NCBI GenBank assembly: GCA_013306675.1 | Contig: JABLUY010000156.1 | Location: forward strand, 28,668-92,667 | Length of the DNA stretch: 64,000 bases | DNA from: Thraustochytrium sp. TN22 | Taxonomy: Eukaryota > Sar > Bigyra > Thraustochytrida > Thraustochytriidae | Reading direction: 5' to 3' | In this document: positions 36,635-45,780 of the stretch, in pieces | Numbering within the stretch: position 1 is the stretch's first letter | How the letters are laid out: each line of letters begins with the position of its first letter | The notes under the pieces: model-generated | Database searches by the model: none | Told to the model about the DNA's origin: nothing | The model's input: the letters and a program-made list of their open reading frames with translations, nothing else | Program-made: the position numbers and the translations under genes

Positions 36635-37211
36635 ATGGCGCAGCAGACCGAGGCCGGCAGCCCCGCCGCCGCAGGCGCGGGCGAGGGCGGCAAGGACGCC
36701 GGCGTCAAGATGTTCTCGCGCGAGGAGGTGGCCAAGCACAACACGGAGAAGGACCTCTGGATCGTCGTGCAGGGCAAGGTGTACAGCGTCGCGGAGTATC
36801 TGGATGAGCACCCGGGCGGGCCGGAGATCATCAGCGATATGGCCGGCCTGGACGCCACCACGGAGTTCTTCGATACTGGCCGTACGTTTGCTGGCGAGGG
36901 GCGGCGAAGCCTGCTCAAGGACAGCGACCGCGAGGCGGGGCGAGGGCAGGCCGAGGGAGGGGGAGAGCGATTGACTGACCGACCACACTTGCGCCCGTTT
37001 GCTTCGCATGTTTGACATCTGCACAGACAGCCTTGACGCGCAGGAGACCATGAAGAAGTACCTCGTCGGCCACGTCGAGGGCGGCGACACGAGCGAGGTC
37101 TCCTCCAAGTCCGGCGACGCGCCCAACCCTCTCATGATCGTCGCTGTGCTCGCTGTTCTCGTCGCCATTGCTGCCTTCATCTACCAGCAGCAGCAGCTGC
37201 AGCAGGAGTAG
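36635..37211 (+). CDS. CYB5: Tail-anchored cytochrome b5, two exons
   Basis: Haem electron carrier for ER desaturases, hydroxylases and P450s. Exon 1 is 36635-36881 and exon 2 is 37027-37211; joined they give 143 residues with no frame break. The haem domain shows EHPGGPEII with axial His59. The junction creates DTGHSLDA with axial His83. The 24-residue spacing equals that of vertebrate b5. A Ser-rich hinge is followed by the C-terminal anchor PLMIVAVLAVLVAIAAFIY and a Gln-rich tail. Unspliced translation would lose the second haem ligand, so the intron is well supported. This is the clearest intron in the window. Confidence 0.93.
36882..37026 (+). other. Spliceosomal intron (145 bp) in cytochrome b5
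   Basis: Donor GTACGT, acceptor CTGCACAG, with a CTGAC branch-point-like element near 36973-36977. The intron is phase 1 and splits the codon of the second axial haem His (C|AC). Confidence 0.9.
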
Positions 37212-37898
37212 ACGGCTCGGACAGCCCTGGATACACTACACGATTGGGCACGCCGATGGAGACGCGCGCGTCCCTCGACACAGGGTCGTGCTCGTCTTTG
37301 AGTGCTGGCTCCGGCCACAATGACATCACTCTCGAGTAAAAGAACAAGACACCGTCACGGCACACCGTTAAAGATGCTCCTCTTGAGGCTGTACCATCCT
37401 TCTTCGAGCGCGCTCGCTTGCTCCAGACGTAGCGCTCACTTGCAAAGACAATCAGCGCGACGAATGAGCACGGCGAAACAGGCGTCAAAGGCTTTCGTGA
37501 TCAATTTTCGGTGTGCTCGTGAAGGATTACTCGAACGACCGTCAAAACCTTGGGGAGCGACGTCCCCGGGCGTCAAACCCTCTGCTGTCAACCCGATCCG
37601 TCTTGTCGCGAGCAAACGACCACCGACCGCAGCACAGCAAGCAGGCTGGCACGCAGAAATCGCATCTGCGTCGTCGTCCAGCGCAGCAGCACGTTCTTGC
37701 GATGCTTCCTCTGGCGACGCTCTTGCATTCACGTCCCGTCCCGTCCCGTCTCTGGCCCTGCACTCACTGTCAGGGTCTTCCTCCTCCTGCTCCTTGCTCA
37801 GCCGTAGCAAGCTGAGGCGAACTCGACCGTGAACGCGACGACGCTCGGGTACTTCAAGGCCTCGCCAGCTAGCCGGCAAAGCCGCTCCGGCGCCCAGA
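37212..37898. other. Intergenic, no gene seen
   Basis: About 690 bases of mixed composition between cytochrome b5 and the Sec20-type SNARE. Both strands show only short frames without family resemblance. No repeat stands out. Confidence 0.5.
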
Positions 37899-38699
37899 AT
37901 GGCGGCCGCGCGCGCGTTTGCGCAGGCGGAGGCGGCGCTGGGCGAGGCGACGCGGCGCCTGGACGCCGCCCGCGCGCACGCGGAGGCAGAGGCGGAGGCG
38001 GAGGCGCCGCTGGCGCCGGCCGGCGCGCAGGATGCGAGCGGGGCGCTCGTCACCGAGGCCGCCAGCGCCGTGGCGCGCCTGGACGCCGCGCTGGCGGCCG
38101 CCAAGGTGGCGGCGGAGGAGGAGGACCTCCCGCAGACCATGCGCGAGTTCCTGGCCAGGCTAAAGCCGCTCCAGGAGCGCTGCGAGGCGGAGCGGCGCAG
38201 GCTGGGCGAGGTGCGCCGTGCCAGCCGCGCTGCCAGCGAGCGAAGGCGCGCCGCGGAGCGTTCCGCGCTGCTCGGCGCTGCTAGCGCTAGCGCCGGGCCG
38301 GAATCCGGCCCCACCGCGCGCCGCGAGATGCTCGAGCAGGCCGCCATGCTGGACAAGTCGCGCAGTGTCACGACGACGCTGCGGCGAACCTGCGAGCGAC
38401 TCGCAGGGGAGATCGAACGCGTCTCGGAGATCGAAAAGGTCCTCGCGGGCGACGACCGCAAGATCAAGTCCACCTACCAGGAGTACGACTCCTACGACGC
38501 GGCTGCTGGCCAGTCGAATGAGCTGCTCAAAGAATTGCAGCACCAGGAACGCCTCGACAAGCTTGCCATTGCCGGCGGCTTCTCCTTCTTCCTGCTCGTC
38601 GTCATTTACATTGTCTGGAAGCGCACTATCGGCTGGTTTGTGCCGTCTGTAGCTTGGATCATGTCGTGGTGGCAGGACGCAGCAGAGAGCTCGCCGTAA
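37899..38699 (+). CDS. SEC20: Sec20/BNIP1-type Qb-SNARE
   Basis: ER t-SNARE for retrograde Golgi-to-ER vesicle fusion. The 266-residue protein has Ala/Glu/Arg-rich helices in the N-terminal half. A Sec20-type SNARE helix follows (LEQAAMLDKSRSVTTTLRRT ... AGDDRKIKSTYQEYDSY ... NELLKELQHQERLDKL). A single C-terminal membrane span (AIAGGFSFFLLVVIYIVW) and a lumenal tail complete it. The RT/hydrophobic heptad pattern and the LL..LQ.QE..DKL run into the anchor resemble BNIP1/Sec20. There is no C-terminal HDEL-type retrieval signal. ATG 37899 lies in AGAATGG context. Confidence 0.75.
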   Translation: MAAARAFAQAEAALGEATRRLDAARAHAEAEAEAEAPLAPAGAQDASGALVTEAASAVARLDAALAAAKVAAEEEDLPQTMREFLARLKPLQERCEAERRRLGEVRRASRAASERRRAAERSALLGAASASAGPESGPTARREMLEQAAMLDKSRSVTTTLRRTCERLAGEIERVSEIEKVLAGDDRKIKSTYQEYDSYDAAAGQSNELLKELQHQERLDKLAIAGGFSFFLLVVIYIVWKRTIGWFVPSVAWIMSWWQDAAESSP

Positions 38700-39044
38700 G
38701 GTTTGCAAGAACAACACACCAAGGGAGGATTTATGCTGCAGACCTGGACCGTGACCTCAAGACCGGCGGGATTGAAAGGTATCACCACCGCACACCAGTC
38801 CACGGCAGACACTACGCCTAGGCGCGCCTGCATCAAGACCAGACAAACCGACCCAACTGGAATCGATTCGGCGGTCGATCGAATCGATTCGACTTGACTG
38901 TGAATCAAATCAAAATGACTTTTACACATACCGCACACCGGCAGGCCCAGGCTCAAGCCAGATTCAGCGATTCTCGCTGCCAACGTGGCCCAGACCGCGT
39001 GTGACTTGGTAGCGGCGGTGGGCGCGGCGAATCTCTTTTTCTGG
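38700..39044. other. Intergenic, palindromic GAATCGATTC repeated
   Basis: The self-complementary decamer GAATCGATTC occurs twice around 38862-38894, separated by about a dozen bases. No gene is seen. Confidence 0.5.
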
Positions 39045-39849
39045 TCAAATCATGAAGCGCTCCACGACGTCCAGGCGCTCGCGGCGGCGCTGCGCCTGCA
39101 GCTCCGCGGCGCGCAGCACGCGCTGCGCCACGGCCGGCAGCATGGCCGCCTCCTCCCAGTCGCGCGCCAAAAGCTCGGCCTCGGCGCTGACCTCGTCCAG
39201 CGCCTCCGCGAGCCGCCGGCCGCGGAGCGCCTGCAACTCCACGCAAATCATCTTGGCGAACGCCGGCGTGCCCGCCAGCGTGCAGAGCCGCAGCGCACGC
39301 CGCAGCGTCGCCGGCTCGTGCTCCAGGGCGCCGCACTGCCGCTGCTGCAGGTACAGCAGCACGTCCTCCTCGCGCCACTTGATGCTCATCGCCCGGTTCA
39401 GCCCGAGCACCGCGTCCGCGGACGCGAACGCGGGCCGCGCCAGCTCCGGCCCGCACGCCGCCAGCGCGTGCACCGCCGTCGCGCGCTCCCTGCACAGCAC
39501 CAGCACGCAGAACCGGCCCCGCGCGCGCGACTCCGCGGCCAGCGCCGCCACGGCCGCGCCCAGCGGCGCCGCCGGCCCGGCCTCGTCCGCGTGGTCCAGC
39601 ACCAGCAGCACTTGCCCGGCGGCCTCCGTCTCCTTGCTGTCGCACGAGAGGAGCGCCTCCCCGGGCTCCGCGCGCAGTGACGCGTAGACGCCTCCAGCGG
39701 GCTGTCCTCTGACTCGCGCAGGTCGCACACGTGCAGGCTCGCGAGCCCGCACGGCCGCAGCTGCCGCGCCAGCCGCCGCGCTGCCGGAGCCGCGCCAGCC
39801 ACGCGCGCAGCGCGTTCTCCAGGCTACAAGGAAGCCACAGCTCCTGCAT
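39045..39849 (-). pseudogene. Truncated, frame-broken copy of the P-loop NTPase at 42.4-43.3 kb
   Basis: Three minus-strand frames in series match the neighbour NTPase in order: LENALRAWL (39849 onward) to its NETLMGWLL; LASLHVCDLRESE to its KVLCISDVLPE; and QVLLVLDHADEA, the Walker B strand, to its WMIIFDAAD. A region like its SIVVCVREA then runs to the stop at 39045 (235 residues in the last frame). The Walker A half is absent and two frame changes are needed. It lies 48 bp downstream of the Crinkler-like gene. It reads as a decayed duplicate; base errors could account for the frame changes but not for the missing P-loop. Confidence 0.6.
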
Positions 39850-39897
39850 CTTTTTTGGCGGGCTTCTCTTCTTCCTCTGCGTTTCTGACGGCTCTTA

Positions 39898-41952
39898 TCA
39901 TAGGACTGCGCGCAGCTGCTCGACCTCCGCGGCCTGCTCCTCCTTGGACGCCGCGCGCCGCGCGCGCCCGAGGTCCAGGAGCTGCACGCGGCCCGTGCGA
40001 CTCGAGAACGCCAGGTTACGCAGCGCCACGTCGCCGTGGCAGAAGCCGGCCTCGTGCAGCGCCGCCAGCGCGGCCAGCGCGCCGTCCGCCACGGCCGCGG
40101 GCCGCTCCTTCATGCGGCTCAGCGAGACGCCCGCGTCGCTCGTCGCCAGCAGGAACCGGCCCGCGACGCGCCCGGCGAAGACCACCCGGGGCAACGCGCC
40201 GCCCTGCAGCGCGCCGAGCTCCTCGTACGCGGCCATCTCCGCCTCCAGCTCCGCGCGCGCGTCATCGACCAGGCGCTTCTCCAGCACCAGCTCCTTGAGC
40301 ACCAGCGAGACCTCCTCGCTCACGCGGACCCGCTGCACCAGGACCGCGCCCGCGTCCTTGAGCACTTCGTAGGCATCGTCCCAGGGCACCGGCAGCAGCG
40401 CGCCCAGCTGCGGCCCCGTCAGCTTCTCGAGGCCGGCGCCGCTGTCCGTCTGCCCGTTGCCGCGCCTGCTGCGCCGCGTCGGCTGCCCCATGCCGTCGTC
40501 TTTGAGCCCGTTCAGAAAACCCGCTGCCTGCCTCGCGAGCTCGCTCTCCATGTCGCGGTCTTTGAAGTACATGCTCTTCCACGCGCCCAGTACGTGCTGG
40601 TACATGCTTGACCCTTTCGCCGGGTACGACAGCGTGCCATCGGACCGCTGCTGCGCGGCCTCGAGCACGAAGGCCGCGTGCGCCAGATTCAGTGCATCGG
40701 GGCCCTCTTCAGTCGCATGGTACCCGCGACTCACCAGCAGGCGCACGTTCGCGTCGTCGCGCTTCAGGAACCAGGTCCACTCTGTGTTCGACAAAATGCC
40801 AAACTCCGTGCCCAGCACCACCATGTAGCCATAGACCTGCTCCAGGGCCTTTCTCATCTTGTCGTACGTCAGCACGCCCTCCAGCAGGTTGCCGACGTTC
40901 ACCTCCTTGTCGCCCGTCTTGTGGTAGCTCAGCTTCTCCGCGCGCCTGTGCTCGTGTGCGATAATTGGCGTGCCCCCGTAATCGTTCACGAGCCACGCCA
41001 TGTCCGGCCTCGTGTTCACCACAGTGCGCGCCTCGCCGATGTATCGCACGTCCAGGTTCTTCGCGACGCGATTCAGCGTGAGCATCGTCGTGTGCGCGCA
41101 CATCGTCTGGAACACCGTCAGCAGCGCGCTCTCGTGCGATCCTGCGCGCAGTTCTCCTCGTCTGATAAACAAGCTCTTGGCCAGCAGGGCGTCGCCCGCC
41201 TCGCCCTCGAAGATCGACGTGTCCACCTCGAACGAGCCCAGTTCATTGTACTCCAGGCCCCACGCGCGCTCGCCGTTGTCGTTGTTCTGCGTCAGCGTGT
41301 CCGACAAGGAAATTGCTTCGCGCGTCACAGTCGTCGCGATCGGCTCGAGCAGCCCGTCCCGCGCCTTGACGAGTTCCTCGTCCAGGGTCTCTTGCGCGAC
41401 CTTTAGAGCTCCCTGCGCGTCCTTGGTCGCGGCCTCCGCGGCCTTTCGAGCCTCGCGCTCGGCCTTCCGAGCCTCGCGCTCGACCTCGCGCGCGGCCTCC
41501 GCGGCCTCGCGCGCGGCGCGGTCCTTCTTCGAGCCCTTCTTGAGGGCGGCGACCTCCGCCTTCAACTCGGCGACCTCCAAAGCGTTCTTGGCGGCTGTCG
41601 CGGCGTTCTTGGCGGCTGTCGCGGCGTTCCTGGCGGCTCTGGCATCGGATTCGGCTAGCTCGGCGCGCAGGACTGCGATGGTCTCCTTCTCGCTCAACTC
41701 TTCCGGACTCTGCCCCACGCGCGACGCGGGTCGCGGCGGGCTCCGCTCGCGCGCCCTTTTCGCCCTTTGCGCTTGCTCTTTCTTCTTCAACGCGAGAAAG
41801 TACACCGCATCTAACTCCTCATCCATCCCAAAATCTCCGATCGCAGCCACCAGCCGCACGCACTGCTCGGCGTCCATCGCAGCGACGTCCACGACGGTCA
41901 CCTGCTCTAGCTCCTCTCGCGTCCACGCTTCATCTGCCTCGGGCCTGCTCAT
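39898..41952 (-). CDS. Crinkler-like protein with nuclease-like and kinase-like domains
   Basis: 684 residues. A short acidic N-terminal helical segment precedes an Ala/Lys/Glu coiled coil (about 80-195). A middle domain (about 220-400) contains RPDMAWLVN, IIAHEHRRAEKL, QVYGYMVVLG and EWTWFLKRDD, the pattern of the PD-(D/E)XK-like domain of Crinkler (CRN) effectors. A C-terminal kinase-like domain has VLKEL, an AEMAAYEEL helix, HGDVALRN in place of HRD...N, and LLDLGRARR in place of DFG. That pairing of domains is known from oomycete CRNs and their relatives. I see no signal peptide and no LFLAK motif, so it may act inside its own cell rather than as an exported effector. Neighbours are the NTPase genes, which are another CRN-associated family. 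Start ATG 41952. Confidence 0.7.
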   Translation of the reverse strand: MSRPEADEAWTREELEQVTVVDVAAMDAEQCVRLVAAIGDFGMDEELDAVYFLALKKKEQAQRAKRARERSPPRPASRVGQSPEELSEKETIAVLRAELAESDARAARNAATAAKNAATAAKNALEVAELKAEVAALKKGSKKDRAAREAAEAAREVEREARKAEREARKAAEAATKDAQGALKVAQETLDEELVKARDGLLEPIATTVTREAISLSDTLTQNNDNGERAWGLEYNELGSFEVDTSIFEGEAGDALLAKSLFIRRGELRAGSHESALLTVFQTMCAHTTMLTLNRVAKNLDVRYIGEARTVVNTRPDMAWLVNDYGGTPIIAHEHRRAEKLSYHKTGDKEVNVGNLLEGVLTYDKMRKALEQVYGYMVVLGTEFGILSNTEWTWFLKRDDANVRLLVSRGYHATEEGPDALNLAHAAFVLEAAQQRSDGTLSYPAKGSSMYQHVLGAWKSMYFKDRDMESELARQAAGFLNGLKDDGMGQPTRRSRRGNGQTDSGAGLEKLTGPQLGALLPVPWDDAYEVLKDAGAVLVQRVRVSEEVSLVLKELVLEKRLVDDARAELEAEMAAYEELGALQGGALPRVVFAGRVAGRFLLATSDAGVSLSRMKERPAAVADGALAALAALHEAGFCHGDVALRNLAFSSRTGRVQLLDLGRARRAASKEEQAAEVEQLRAVL

Positions 41953-42367
41953 CGTCTCTGTCTGTCGCTCGTCTGCCTGCCCGCGCTCGCCAGTCGCACG
42001 CCTGTCTGCGCGCGCTCGCCAGTCGCACGCCTGTCTGCGCGCGCGCTCGCCCGTGTGCTCGCCTGCGCGCGCCGCCCGCCCGCCCGCCCGCCGCTCGCCC
42101 GCGCGCTCTCGCTGGTTGGCGGTCTGGTGCGTGCACGCGCCACGCGGCCATGCTCGCCGCGATCGAAGCCCACGCTCGCCCGGCGCCCAGCGGCCTGGCG
42201 GTCAGCAGCAGCGGCCTGCGGCCAGGGGCCTGCGGCCAGGGGCCTGCGGTCAGGGGCCTGCGGCCAGGGGCCTGCGGCCAGGCGCCTGCGGCGCGGCCTT
42301 GCGGTCTTGCGGCGCGGCCTTGCGGCGCGGCCAGCGGCGCGGCCTTGTAGCGCGACCTTGCAGCTCT
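41953..42367. repeat. Intergenic minisatellites, 14-bp and about 30-bp units
   Basis: From about 42214 a 14-bp unit GCCTGCGGCCAGGG repeats five times with one T substitution, then decays into GCGGCCTT-like units to about 42360. At about 41970-42055 a unit of roughly 30 bp containing CGCTCGCCAGTCGCACGCCT repeats about twice. No gene is seen. Confidence 0.85.
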
Positions 42368-43318
42368 TTACTCTTGCGACGACGGGTACGTTCTCGCCAG
42401 CGCGCTGCAAAAGACCCTGCGGGCGCTCATGGCCTGCTCCACAGTCTCCAAAACAGCCTCCTCGTTTTCGCGCAGCGACGGGCTGACGCTGATCTCGATG
42501 GCAGTACGCGTGCAGCGCGACTCGACGAGTGTCTCGCGCACGGGCTCGGGCAGGGCGTCGGCGCCGCGGAGAAGCGGTAGGAACTTGGATGCCATGACGT
42601 CTGTCGGCATGCTCATGTCGAGATGGAGCCGGCGAATTTTCGTGTTGCCATTCCAGCGCAGCATGTCGTTTGCGTGGTGCGCTTCGCGGACGCAGACCAC
42701 GATGCTCAAGTTCTTCTTGTTGCACTGCTCCGCGAGCTCGCGGATGAAATGCTCAGCGCCGCGCTGCGCCAGGAGCGTGTCCGCTGCGTCAAAGATGATC
42801 ATCCAGGGCGCTGGCCTGCTGTGTGGCTTGCGCACGGACGTCTCTGGGAGCACGTCGGAGATGCACAGCACTTTCTGACCCGGCCCCAAGCTCTCTTTCA
42901 GCTTGACGCCAAAGCAGCTGTCGAGCAGCCATCCCATGAGCGTCTCGTTGGGCTTCAGCGGCGCGTACGTGTCCACGTGCAGCACGCCCGACGCGAGCCC
43001 GTCTCGCACGAGTCGCTTAGCGAGGTGCTTGATGGCGACTGTCTTCCCCGAGCCACGAGGCGCCGCGACGACGCTGACCTGGTTTGGCAGCGCTGCGAAC
43101 TCTCTGCAAAATGCATCTTCGAACCCGCGCTGCACGTAGACTTGGTCCGTCGCACAGGAAAACTCCAGCCTGATTTCTCTCTGGAACGCTCGCTTCACGC
43201 GGTCTTTCGCGTCGTGGCGCAAGAGGCCGAGCTCCTTGCAGCGGTTTTTCACGTGCTCTTGACCGTCGCGGAGCAGCAGCGCTGCGCTACTGATGCACTC
43301 GCGGAGCGATGCACGCAT
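42368..43318 (-). CDS. P-loop NTPase of the Crinkler-associated/STAND-like type
   Basis: 316 residues from ATG 43318 (MRASLREC). A helical N-terminus is followed by QVYVQRGFEDAF, then Walker A APRGSGKT. A strand GVLHVDTYAPL and Walker B WMIIFDAAD follow, then an SIVVCVREA sensor-like strand and a helical lid (LPEPVRETLVESR). This matches the small NTPase domains that accompany Crinkler effector domains. It lies upstream of, and on the same strand as, the Crinkler-like gene. The open frame continues another 32 codons upstream without an ATG, so the true start could be farther out. That 5' stretch contains a duplicated 19-bp unit at about 43386-43423. Function as a switch ATPase is inference. 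Confidence 0.7.
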   Translation of the reverse strand: MRASLRECISSAALLLRDGQEHVKNRCKELGLLRHDAKDRVKRAFQREIRLEFSCATDQVYVQRGFEDAFCREFAALPNQVSVVAAPRGSGKTVAIKHLAKRLVRDGLASGVLHVDTYAPLKPNETLMGWLLDSCFGVKLKESLGPGQKVLCISDVLPETSVRKPHSRPAPWMIIFDAADTLLAQRGAEHFIRELAEQCNKKNLSIVVCVREAHHANDMLRWNGNTKIRRLHLDMSMPTDVMASKFLPLLRGADALPEPVRETLVESRCTRTAIEISVSPSLRENEEAVLETVEQAMSARRVFCSALARTYPSSQE

Positions 43319-43431
43319 CGTGAAAGCGCTCTTGATGTGCAGTTGCAGGTCTGCGCTCTCGCTCGCGCACTCGTGTACAACTGCGCGCAAGACAAACGAC
43401 AGCTCGCAAGACAAACGACAGCTCTCGTTCT

Positions 43432-43785
43432 TTAATGCTCATCTCTGCTACCACGCACGACCAGCAGCAGCATGAAACATGGCCAAAAGAGGAGAGCGAT
43501 CAGCGCGCTCATGAGTCCATTGGTCAGGTCCGCACCCTCGATGATATCCAGCGCGTTCTGCGCGCCGAGAATCAGAAAGTAGAGCCAGGGCGCGAAGACC
43601 ACAAGGACCACGCTGACGACGCGCTCCGCCGCGGACGCGGTCTCGATGCTCGCGCCCGGCTCGTGCACAGGATAAAACCATGCGAACACGAGGACCGAGA
43701 GCGCGCACAGAAACGCGAGCACGTACACTGCCGCGAGGCTCGTGTCGCTCGCGGGCGTCGGCGTAAAGTCCTCCATGAAGTCCAT
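43432..43785 (-). CDS. Small three-helix membrane protein, unknown
   Basis: 117 residues from ATG 43785 (MDFMEDF). Three hydrophobic spans lie at about 16-40 (VYVLAFLCALSVLVFAWF), 54-78 (VVSVVLVVFAPWLYFLIL) and 89-109 (LMSALIALLFWPCFMLLLV). The N-terminus is acidic and the C-terminus (RGSRDEH) is short and charged. No family is recognised. It sits inside the accessory island on the same strand as the NTPase. Confidence 0.55.
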   Translation of the reverse strand: MDFMEDFTPTPASDTSLAAVYVLAFLCALSVLVFAWFYPVHEPGASIETASAAERVVSVVLVVFAPWLYFLILGAQNALDIIEGADLTNGLMSALIALLFWPCFMLLLVVRGSRDEH

Positions 43786-43828
43786 CGCTCCTGCTTGATC
43801 TCGTTACAAGCGCGCCGACCATATGTGC

Positions 43829-44505
43829 TCATGGCGACGCGGCCCAGCGACTGAGCATAGGCGCGACCCATGGGATCTGCCGGCTGTACCAGCGCGTCTC
43901 TCGATGTAGGTCGCCCAGCTCGCACACGAGCCCCTCCGTCAGCGTCTCGCACGGCCTCAGGGCGCGCGTCGACTTCGTCCCGATCGGCGGCAGCGTGAGC
44001 CCCCAGCGCTGGAAGACCTGCAGCGCCCAGCGCAGGTCCCCCAGCTCGCGTCGCGTCTCCTCGATGAGCTCCCGCAGGCGCGCCTGCTCGTAGTTGCGCC
44101 GCGTGGCCGACTCGAGGCCCGGGCAAGCGTACGCGTCGAAGCGAAAATGCCACAGCGCCGCGTTCCCGCGTCGCACGGCGCGGGTCAGCGACGCCAGCGT
44201 CGCCGCGGGCGTCCAGAGCGTGCTCGAGCCCATGTCCAGCCTGCGCAGGCGAATGTTCAGGTAAACCAGCGACTCCAGGAGCGCCTCGTCCAGGGGCTGC
44301 AGCGAAAACCCGCTCAGCGTCGCGTCCTCCAGGCTCTTGCTGTAGTGCATCGCCCGAAACAGGTCCGTCGCGCGCGGAAATGGCCCCGTCGCGTGCAGGC
44401 TCAGCACCCGGAGCGCATCGCTGCGCTGCACACGGCGGCGCCGGCCGACAAAATTAGCTTTCGGTTACGAAACTCCTCAGCGGACAAACGGTCACTGCAC
44501 GTCTA
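43829..44505 (-). pseudogene. Leucine-rich fragment lacking a 5' end
   Basis: The frame is open from an in-frame TAG near 44503 to the stop at 43829, but the first ATG (44350) falls well inside it. Content suggests irregular leucine-rich repeats: ALRVLSLHATGPF, LEDATLSGFSLQPLDEALL, LVYLNIRLRRLDMGSSTLW. A helical tail (YEQARLRELIEETRRELGDLRW) follows. Either the 5' exon is missing or the gene is truncated. It faces the helical-protein gene that begins at 44586. Confidence 0.4.
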
Positions 44506-44585
44506 CTGGCACTGACGGCCCGGCGCGGCGCCGCCGCGGTCACCACCGTCGCGGTCTTTTGGGCTCTCGTACTAGTAAAGCGAAA

Positions 44586-45599
44586 ATGGGCAGCGAGGCG
44601 CTGAGCGGCGCCGTGGAGGCGGCGCTGCGCCAGGAGGCCTTCCCGTTCCTGCTCTCGCCTGACGATGCCCTGAGCGCGCTGCGTGAGACGCACAACGTCA
44701 TGGCCGCGCGCGAGTTGCAGGGCGAGCTGGACGCCTGGCTGGACCGCACGAGTGCGATGGGCGAGCTCTCGCAAGAAGCTGCGGCGGAGCGCCTCGCACT
44801 GCTGGAAAGGGTGTTGCGCAAGCTGGCCACGGCCTTCTCGCAAGCTGCCGGCACCCGCAGCATGGACCCACTCGTGCTTAGTGCGAGCTGGCTGAGCGAG
44901 GTGCACGCCGAGACGGTGCTGGCAAGCGCGATGAAAAAGCCCGGGTCGGCGCCGCGCGCTCTGGAGCGGTATGCGCGCAAGGTGCTGCCGCGACGCGGAG
45001 CAGGGCCGCTCGCGCAGGCTGTGCAGGGGCGGCAGCTGCACTCGCCGGCGAGCCGCGCCTCGCTGCAGCTCTTCGCGGCCAACTGCGCGGGGCTCAGCGC
45101 GGAGCGCACCCTGGAGGCGCTCGGCGAAGACGCCGAGGATCGCGGTGCGCTGACCATGGCTATCGCAGACGAGCTGGGCCCGGCCCTGGAGGAGCCGAGC
45201 GACCTCACGGAGGACGAAGATGACGACGACGTGGACCGCGAGGAAGAGCACAGGCAATTTGCCATCATGCAGCGGCGGAGGCGGCGCGTGCTCACGGCGC
45301 TGGCGCTGGCCTTGGCCCTGGACGGGAACCTGGACGGCCTGGTGCCTGCGCAGACTGCCCCGGACATCGTGCAGGTGCTCGTGGACGTCCTCGCGACAAC
45401 GGCCTCATTGGATGCACGCCGGCGCTTGGGCCTGCGCGGACACGCGCTGCTGCAGGAGGGCGCTGCGGATGAGGATGCGCTGCGCAAGGCGGACCTCGCC
45501 GGCGCGGCGCGCGCGCTCGAGACAGATGTGGACGCTGCGCGTCAGGCGCTGCTCGAGGGCGTTGCGTGGATCGCGGACCGCGTGGGAGCGGCCAGCTGA
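44586..45599 (+). CDS. Helical protein of unknown function
   Basis: 337 residues from ATG 44586 (MGSEALSG). Predominantly alpha-helical, rich in Ala, Leu and Glu, with an acidic loop EDEDDDDVDREEE near residue 215 and a basic RRRRR patch just after it. No signal peptide, membrane span or catalytic motif is visible. The helical-repeat appearance could suit a chaperone cofactor or scaffold, but I cannot name a family. Confidence 0.6.
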   Translation: MGSEALSGAVEAALRQEAFPFLLSPDDALSALRETHNVMAARELQGELDAWLDRTSAMGELSQEAAAERLALLERVLRKLATAFSQAAGTRSMDPLVLSASWLSEVHAETVLASAMKKPGSAPRALERYARKVLPRRGAGPLAQAVQGRQLHSPASRASLQLFAANCAGLSAERTLEALGEDAEDRGALTMAIADELGPALEEPSDLTEDEDDDDVDREEEHRQFAIMQRRRRRVLTALALALALDGNLDGLVPAQTAPDIVQVLVDVLATTASLDARRRLGLRGHALLQEGAADEDALRKADLAGAARALETDVDAARQALLEGVAWIADRVGAAS

Positions 45600-45780
45600 C
45601 CTGACCATCACTGATAGACTTGGACGACCCCGGACGGAACCTTGTGCCCTTTGGCTTCTTTTCGCTTGGTTGATCGCTTCAGCCAGCTGCCTGCCTGCCT
45701 GCCTGCCTGCCAGGGCAGGTTGCCAGCCCTCATGAGAGTCCTCGCTGTCAGCGCTAGCTCCAGCTAGCCAGCCTCGCGGA

